Made by a program: the position numbers and the translations under genes. 64,000 nt of DNA from Gnetum montanum (taxonomy: Eukaryota > Streptophyta > Gnetopsida > Gnetales > Gnetaceae). The first letter of the stretch is position 1; each line of letters opens with the position of its first letter. The notes under the pieces are model-generated. The model was not told the DNA's origin, made no database searches, and worked only from the letters and a program-made list of their open reading frames with translations. Positions 58,673 to 64,000 of the stretch are shown in pieces. The stretch lies in the NCBI GenBank assembly GCA_015680685.1, contig MNCI01005867.1, positions 613,782-677,781 of the forward strand. Direction: 5' to 3'.

Positions 58673-60105
58673 GAATAATGAAGAATGTCAGAGCATTTGC
58701 ATTTTTAAGAACTGCAATTGCATGGTTGCGTATGAAAAAGGTGCGCCAGAAGCGTGGAACAGTATTAAGTTGAAATTTTTGCTTCGAGATTCTACCGAAC
58801 TTGAAGTGAGTCTGAAATCAAAGCAATCGCAGACATCGTGCTCCAGAAGTTTTGCACAGTATAGTGCGTACACGCCAGAATATCTGTCGCAAAACACCAA
58901 ATTGTTGCTGATTCTTTGCTGCGCTAACACGTTTTTAATCCCATCGCTTTCATTTGTATCCTGCTGCGGCGTTTAAAATTGAAATACCATTTCCAACCGA
59001 AGGTGACAGGGATGCACAAGTAAATGTTTATTTAGGTTGCGTCTACATCCGGGCTTAATCTCATCCGGATTCTGCCTCTCACTACTGCCCGTTGCAGTGC
59101 CGCTAAATACAAAATTGGAACTCAAAACTGCATTCAAAAAATTTTTATTCCAAGCACAAAATATTTCTTTTAGTTTGAATACGTTCGAAGTTCAACCTTC
59201 AACTTGTTCTTTCTCCTCAAAATCCCCTCTTTTTATCTTTTCAACAGAATTCAGTTTTTTTTAATATATATAATCTAGATCTTTTTGTTTGGTGGAATAC
59301 TGCATTATTCTCTAATCACTTTGCAACAGAATCTTGCATTTTCTTCAGCAGCTATTTCTTTATTTTTCTACATTTTTTTCTTCGACAATTAAATTTTGGA
59401 GGCTTCAAAATCCTCCATTTTCTCCGGCAGCCAATCCTCAATTTTTTAACTTAATAGTAAAAATAATTTTTTATGGAAAAATTAAAGATTAAACCTTAAA
59501 CTTATCAATTTCAGAAAAAGTATGTTATGAGGTAAAGGATTTTCAGTAAATATTGGTTCACTACATTTGTTTATATTGTACTTTTTTTATTGCGTTTATG
59601 AAGAGTGCTACCCGCTAATGGGACAATATACTTCGGGCAGTGATGATTGGGCAGCATGCAAATGCAAACAGGAAGACATAAGCAAAGGTTTAGACGCTAC
59701 TGTTGATTTAGGGTTAATTGTCCTTTGACTTTGCATCACTTTTAAATAAAAAATCTTAAGATCTTAGTAATTTTTTATAATTAAAAAATTAGAAATATGC
59801 ATTCGTCCACATATTTTGAAGGAAGAATTGAACTGTGATTTCAATTTTGTCTAACTAAACTTTTAGCACCAAGCATTTTTCGACAAACGCATATTCATTC
59901 ACCGTCCCATCACTACTTGAGAACGTTGCCAAAATCATCAAAGTATTTAGAAAAGAAATTCTTGGAATCATTGCACCATGCACCATGGTTTATCTCGAAA
60001 TTTTCATCTGAATGTTGCTTAGAGAAAGCTACCCTATGTGTTATTATTTACTAGATGAATAGTGTTTTTAGTTAGCTACTTCAATACTACTGTGTTAACA
60101 TATTT
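58673..60105. other. Region upstream of PPH
   Basis: It should contain the PPH promoter and 5' UTR (minus strand). I see no confident TATA box or known element. The sequence becomes AT-rich beyond about 59100 with T-runs. An open frame on the plus strand over 58440-58976 is antisense to exon 1 and its upstream side and looks like a shadow. Confidence 0.4.
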
Positions 60106-60685
60106 GGATGAGGAGTGAGTGTTCCAATGCTCAACCATACAAATCACATAAGCAATGCATTAGACAATATGTATTTTAGCTAGTTAATGCAAAAGTCGTT
60201 GATCATTATCTTCCTACTGAATTTAGTGGCAATCAAAATGTATGGTTTAAATGAAACTAGAACTTTTACTTGCATTTGCTAAGACTCCTTGAATCTATCC
60301 AACTAGTTTCAAAATTCCTTTCTGCTAAGACTCCTTGAATCTATCCAACTAGTTTCAAAATTCCTTTCTGCTAAGACTCCTTGAATCTATCCAACTAGTT
60401 TCAAAATTCCTTTCTGCTAAGACTCCTTGAATCTATCCAACTAGTTTCAAAATTCCTTTCTGCTAAGACTCCTTGAATCTATCCAACTAGTTTCAAAATT
60501 CCTTTCTGCTAAGACTCCTTGAATCTATCCAACTAGTTTCAAAATTCCTTTTATGAAATATTTTTATTTTAATTTATAACTCAATGTTACCTAGTAGAAT
60601 TAAATTTGCCTTAACTCGTAGTAAGGCATATGATATAATAATATTAACCAACACTTATAAAGTAAAAGTAAAAGTAAAACATTGT
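60106..60685 (-). repeat. LTR fragment of the accessory-ORF family (minus)
   Basis: 'gctcaaccatacaaatcaca' near its left end resembles the starts of elements 1 and 5 LTRs. 'gtatggttta' (about 60241) and 'aaagtaaaagtaaaa' (about 60660) match internal LTR positions of element 1. It contains the 46-bp tandem repeat. Confidence 0.6.
60278..60553. repeat. Six-copy 46-bp tandem repeat
   Basis: Six consecutive units start at 60278, 60324, 60370, 60416, 60462 and 60508. Each contains GCTAAGACTCCTTGAATCTA followed by TCCAACTAGTTTCAAAATTC; the copies look identical apart from the outer edges. Single diverged copies of the core occur near 1095 and 47348. Confidence 0.97.
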
Positions 60686-61567
60686 TGATGAAATAATTTA
60701 TGTGTGAGTCTATGATATCATAGTTACAATATCTTAGTTTTGCATATGGCATCATAGATACAATGTAGTGGGCCATGGTCATGCCTATAAATACCAAACC
60801 ACCATCACATCGAAAACAAGTTTAGGTCCAACACTTAGTGAAATTTTTGTAGTTTATTTTATTGAAGTTAGAGTTAGAGTGAATCTTTGCAGTGTGGTAA
60901 ATTATAGTTGTATGGAATCTTTATTCGAGTTGATTACTCCTGGACATAATTCATGAACGAAAATAAATATCAAGATTATTTTTCATCATTGTAGCAGATC
61001 ACTTAGCATAGATTTACTTTTCTATAGTGTTTATTTTTATTTGTGTTAAGTCATTTACATTCCTTAAGTCATTTATTATTCAAATGCTTATTAGTAAGGC
61101 AAAATAGGTACAACTGGTTTCAAGCATAAAGTATATTTGTTTGATAATCCAATAGTGACTTTGCTTGACTCACTTAGTAATGAAGTTACTTGTTCATTAC
61201 TTGGTAATCACAATAATAATTATGTTAGCCCATGACATGTAGGGAAAACCAAGAACGGGGATGCTTATCACCATACGATAGAATAGATTTACAATTTCAT
61301 TATACTTAGAATTAGAATTTATAATCATTTTCATCGTGTTTACACTTAGCACACTTAAAGCCAAATAACATCAGTTCATCATATACCTCACTAAGAGTTA
61401 AACCATATGATTTGCACCTTACTAACTTTAAGTGGAAAAACAATGATCACAAACTTAACATCAACTCATTAGTATACTTACATTGCCCATCCATGGATTA
61501 TAATCTGGTCACGTGTGAATACTTGTGATTTGTATGGTTGAGTGTTGGAATACCCAACCACTCATCA
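60686..61567 (+). repeat. Element 5: 5' LTR on the plus strand
   Basis: It starts TGATGAAATAATT, carries GATATC-type units (about 60713-60735) and CCTATAAATACC (about 60783-60794), and ends ACCCAACCACTCATCA. This is the reverse complement of how element 1 LTRs begin. It is 882 bp, like its relatives. Confidence 0.82.
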
Positions 61568-61568
61568 T

Positions 61569-61585
61569 TGATGCCATTACTAAGG
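61569..61585 (+). other. Primer binding site of element 5 (decayed tRNA-Asp type)
   Basis: TGATGCCATTACTAAGG lies one base after the LTR and aligns with TGGCACCATTGCTAGGG of elements 1 and 2 with four changes. Confidence 0.6.
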
Positions 61586-61711
61586 ATGTGTCAATGTTTG
61601 CTAGTTTGTTGATTTAACATAATTCGTTGTATCAATCATCACAAAGTATATCTTTTATACTTGGAATAATTTTTCAAAACATACACACATTTAAGTATCA
61701 AACAATTTAAA

Positions 61712-62200
61712 ATGGCTTATACAACTAAAGTGAAATCTCCACCTGTTAACAATCTTAATGAAAGTTATGATAGAGAGTACAATGAAGAAGATTAAAGTGC
61801 ATCAATGCAAGCAAGAATTTTATATGCTCATACTAACCCTTATTATCTTGATTTTACATTCATTTTCTACCAAGATGAATAACTTAGATGGAGAGACTTA
61901 TAGGATAATATTATCTTTACCACCTGAACGTTCAACACCATCAATGCTTCAAGCAACCCTCATGAGGTCAAATCTTGACCATGTACAAGAAGAATATCAA
62001 GTCATCCAAAACATAACTAGGTCATATTAGCCAATAGAGGCTCAAGCCACAAGGGATTCTATTATAGAGGCAAGAAATGAGCAAGATAAAGGGAAGAAAG
62101 CACCATAGACAAGTATCCTTGAAGCAAAAGAAGATGTTCCATTCCAAGCTAAAAAATTCTATTAGACTCATAGATTTCATTCCCAGATGACTCTCTTTCG
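61712..62200 (+). pseudogene. Element 5 gag, N-terminal fragment
   Basis: From Met 61712: after a stop at about 61793, the same frame gives SMQARILYAHTNPYYLDFTF and, past further stops, LRWRDL. This matches SMQTRITYAHIDPYHPDFTF and MRWRDI of element 1. It is followed by a charged EAQATRDSIIEARNEQDKGK segment and then loses similarity. The downstream part of the element is absent. Confidence 0.75.
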
Positions 62201-62269
62201 TTTACTCTTTATTTCTTAGTGTGTCTAGATAAGGTCATTGTTTGTAGTATTTAACATGACATATGACAA

Positions 62270-63250
62270 TGATGCATCCCTGATGACTTGTTATTTATCA
62301 TCTTTAGCCTTCTTAAGTTTCTTTTGAAGCTTTTAGAAGACTTCATCTCTTGTCAGCTCTAGTTGAAGAATTGTTGGATCAAACAAGAGGGCTCTAAGCT
62401 ACACAACTTCAACTACTAACTATTGGTTACAATTGGTATCCTCTTGTAGTTGCACTTTAATAATTAGAAGCTTGCCCATTATCTCCAAAAGCTTAGATTG
62501 AATTGTTGAAATGTCTTCCAAAATGTTAAAAGTTTATGGAATCAGTTAGTTGGCTTCCATCAATCTTTCTAACATCTCCTCATATTATATGATTATCATT
62601 TCCTTAGATCCAATTCCTATAGACATTTGGATGTCTACCATGATAGTAAAGTTAGGTATAGGTGCTATAGAAACCTTTAGTGCTTCACCAATGCAATCTG
62701 CTACCATCTCAACAATTGTTTCTTGATCCTTATGCAACATGATAAGTACCCTTGCACATTTCCTTCTTCCATTACCACTGAGAAAGTTGCAGCATTGTTT
62801 CAAATTTTTGGGACTTGTTTTGAAGGTAGGGATACTACAACTTCTCCAGTGGTAGGGTTGGCATGAACAATGGCTTGGCTTCTCTGCATGGAGAATAGGT
62901 TCACTAGTTCATCCTAAAGCCAACTCATGGTCCTTGTAACCTTGTTCAAATGACTTATGTTCGAATGATAATCTAATGGTTCATCACCAAGTATGTATTG
63001 TTGCTCTCTCAACTATATTAATTATTCTTTTGCACTTATGATATCCATTACTAGTGGTGGTGATGGTGATGCCTCATCTTCTTAAAGTCATAGAGGTAGC
63101 TTCTCTTTCATGATCACTTTCAATGATACTATTGTGGCCCTTTGGAGCTTATTGTTAGCATAACAAGTGATTACACCCATTTTGCAAAGTTTTCTTATTA
63201 AGCAAGGAAATGAGAATATCTTTCCACCCTTTTCATTCTCTTTAAAGTGT
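62270..63250 (-). pseudogene. Accessory ORF fragment (fourth copy)
   Basis: Right to left: FSFPCLIRKLCKMGVITCYA at about 63225-63165, then a middle block with CARVLIMLHKDQETIVEMVA (about 62755-62695), followed by IPNFTIMVDIQMSIGIGSKE and a coiled-coil-like stretch to about 62280. It matches accessory ORFs of elements 1, 2 and 4. Both ends are truncated: the left by the element 5 gag fragment, the right by an LTR at 63252. Confidence 0.75.
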
Positions 63251-63251
63251 T

Positions 63252-63428
63252 TGATGAGCAATCGAGAATTTCAACACTCAACCATATAAGTCACAAATGT
63301 TCACATATAACCAAATCATAATATGTGGATGGACACTATAAATATACTAGTGAGTTAATAAGAAGTTCATTATTGTTGTCTTCTCACTTAGAGTTAGCGA
63401 AGTGTAAAATGTATGGTTTAAGTCTTAG
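63252..63428 (-). repeat. LTR start fragment (minus) inserted in the accessory ORF fragment
   Basis: It begins TGATGAGCAATCGAGAATTTC and contains 'caacactcaaccatataagt', as at the left ends of element 1 LTRs. It stops after about 177 bp at the next LTR. Confidence 0.65.
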
Positions 63429-64000
63429 TGATGAGACGCGATTCGCATGAGCCGCGATATCACGTCGTCCCTTGCAATGTCACGTACGCGAAATCGCGGT
63501 CTGTCGCCAAATCTATAAATAAGAGGCGGCACTCCCCTTATTTCCCATCCTAGGCTAAAAATAGGAAAACTCTGGTAGATTGATCACTCCAAAGATAGAA
63601 TATTTTCTATGTGCCCGTAGTAGGAGTCCCCAAGTGAACGGATCTTTATTCGAGCAGCTTTGTACCTGAACGCAAGTTGTGTACGGCAATAAAGACGAGC
63701 TTTGTGGATAAACCTTGTAGTGCATGGAATGGGATTTTATTACATGTTATTTCCTACCTATTATTTATTACCTACAGTAGCGTGGCATGAGTACAACTTG
63801 ATTACGAGCATTGACAAATGTGTACAGCTAATCAAGGAATCGGCTGCTCATCGTGATTAGATTCTCTCACCCTTATCTCCTAGAACACGAGATAAGTACG
63901 ACTTGGTTATGAGCATTCAAGGATGTGTACGGATAGCCAAGGAACGAATGCTTATCATGTTTAGGCTAGTTAAGTGCCTCAGTATGACCACTTTGAGCAC
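63429..64000 (+). repeat. Plus-strand LTR, cut by the window end
   Basis: It starts TGATGAGACGCGATTCGC, contains CGCGATATCACG and other CpG-rich palindromic pieces, then TCTATAAATAAGAGG (about 63516-63530). Its CpG sites are better kept than in other LTRs here, so it may be the youngest LTR in the window. Confidence 0.7.

Noticed and set aside
58440-58976. Open frame of 178 codons on the plus strand
   Set aside because: It is antisense to PPH exon 1 and its 5' side, shows no known domain, and its openness follows from the GC-rich exon.
60278-60553. Regular repeat that might suggest a CRISPR array
   Set aside because: The units are contiguous 46-bp copies without unique spacers, in plant DNA. 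It is a plain tandem repeat.

Overview
This window looks like nuclear DNA of a seed plant, most likely a gymnosperm (inference). One plant gene, split by a very long intron, sits beside about 44 kb of nested, heavily decayed LTR retrotransposons. There is no bacterial-style gene packing, rRNA, tRNA gene or CRISPR array. The only host gene I can support is pheophytinase (PPH), the chloroplast enzyme that removes phytol from pheophytin during chlorophyll breakdown. It is on the minus strand in five exons (58672 to 46538). The splice sites can be read and the phases agree, and the Ser-Asp-His triad is intact. Intron 1 is about 8.7 kb and holds copia-like LTR debris.

Positions 1859-44060 are one old Ty3/gypsy element (element 1, minus strand) opened by two later insertions. 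Element 2 (9308-25388) landed in its RNase H region with target duplication ATGTC. Element 4 (29086-42265) landed in its gag with target duplication TATAG/CATAG. Element 3 (10942-17947, plus strand, target duplication GTGGG) later entered the accessory ORF of element 2. Elements 1, 2 and 4 are one family: LTRs of about 850-910 bp, a decayed tRNA-Asp-type primer binding site, gag with a CCHC knuckle, and a large accessory ORF of about 900 codons between pol and the 3' LTR. This layout resembles the Athila lineage. Elements 1 and 4 also have pol. Element 2 has gag and the accessory ORF but no pol. Element 3 is a Tat-like element with a second, archaeal-type RNase H placed before the reverse transcriptase.

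The most interesting signal is in the accessory-ORF family. A conserved spacer of about 2 kb separates pol (or gag) from the accessory ORF. In it lies a promoter-like module: short palindromes followed by TATATATA. The palindrome type matches the one in U3 of the same element's LTR: GATATC-type in elements 1 and 2, a GTCGAC/GAGGCC type in element 4. This suggests a second promoter kept in step with the LTR.

Positions 60106-64000 hold more fragments of the same family: LTRs in both orientations, a gag start, an accessory-ORF piece and a perfect six-copy 46-bp tandem repeat. All coding regions in the mobile elements carry stops or frameshifts and are annotated as pseudogenes or relics.
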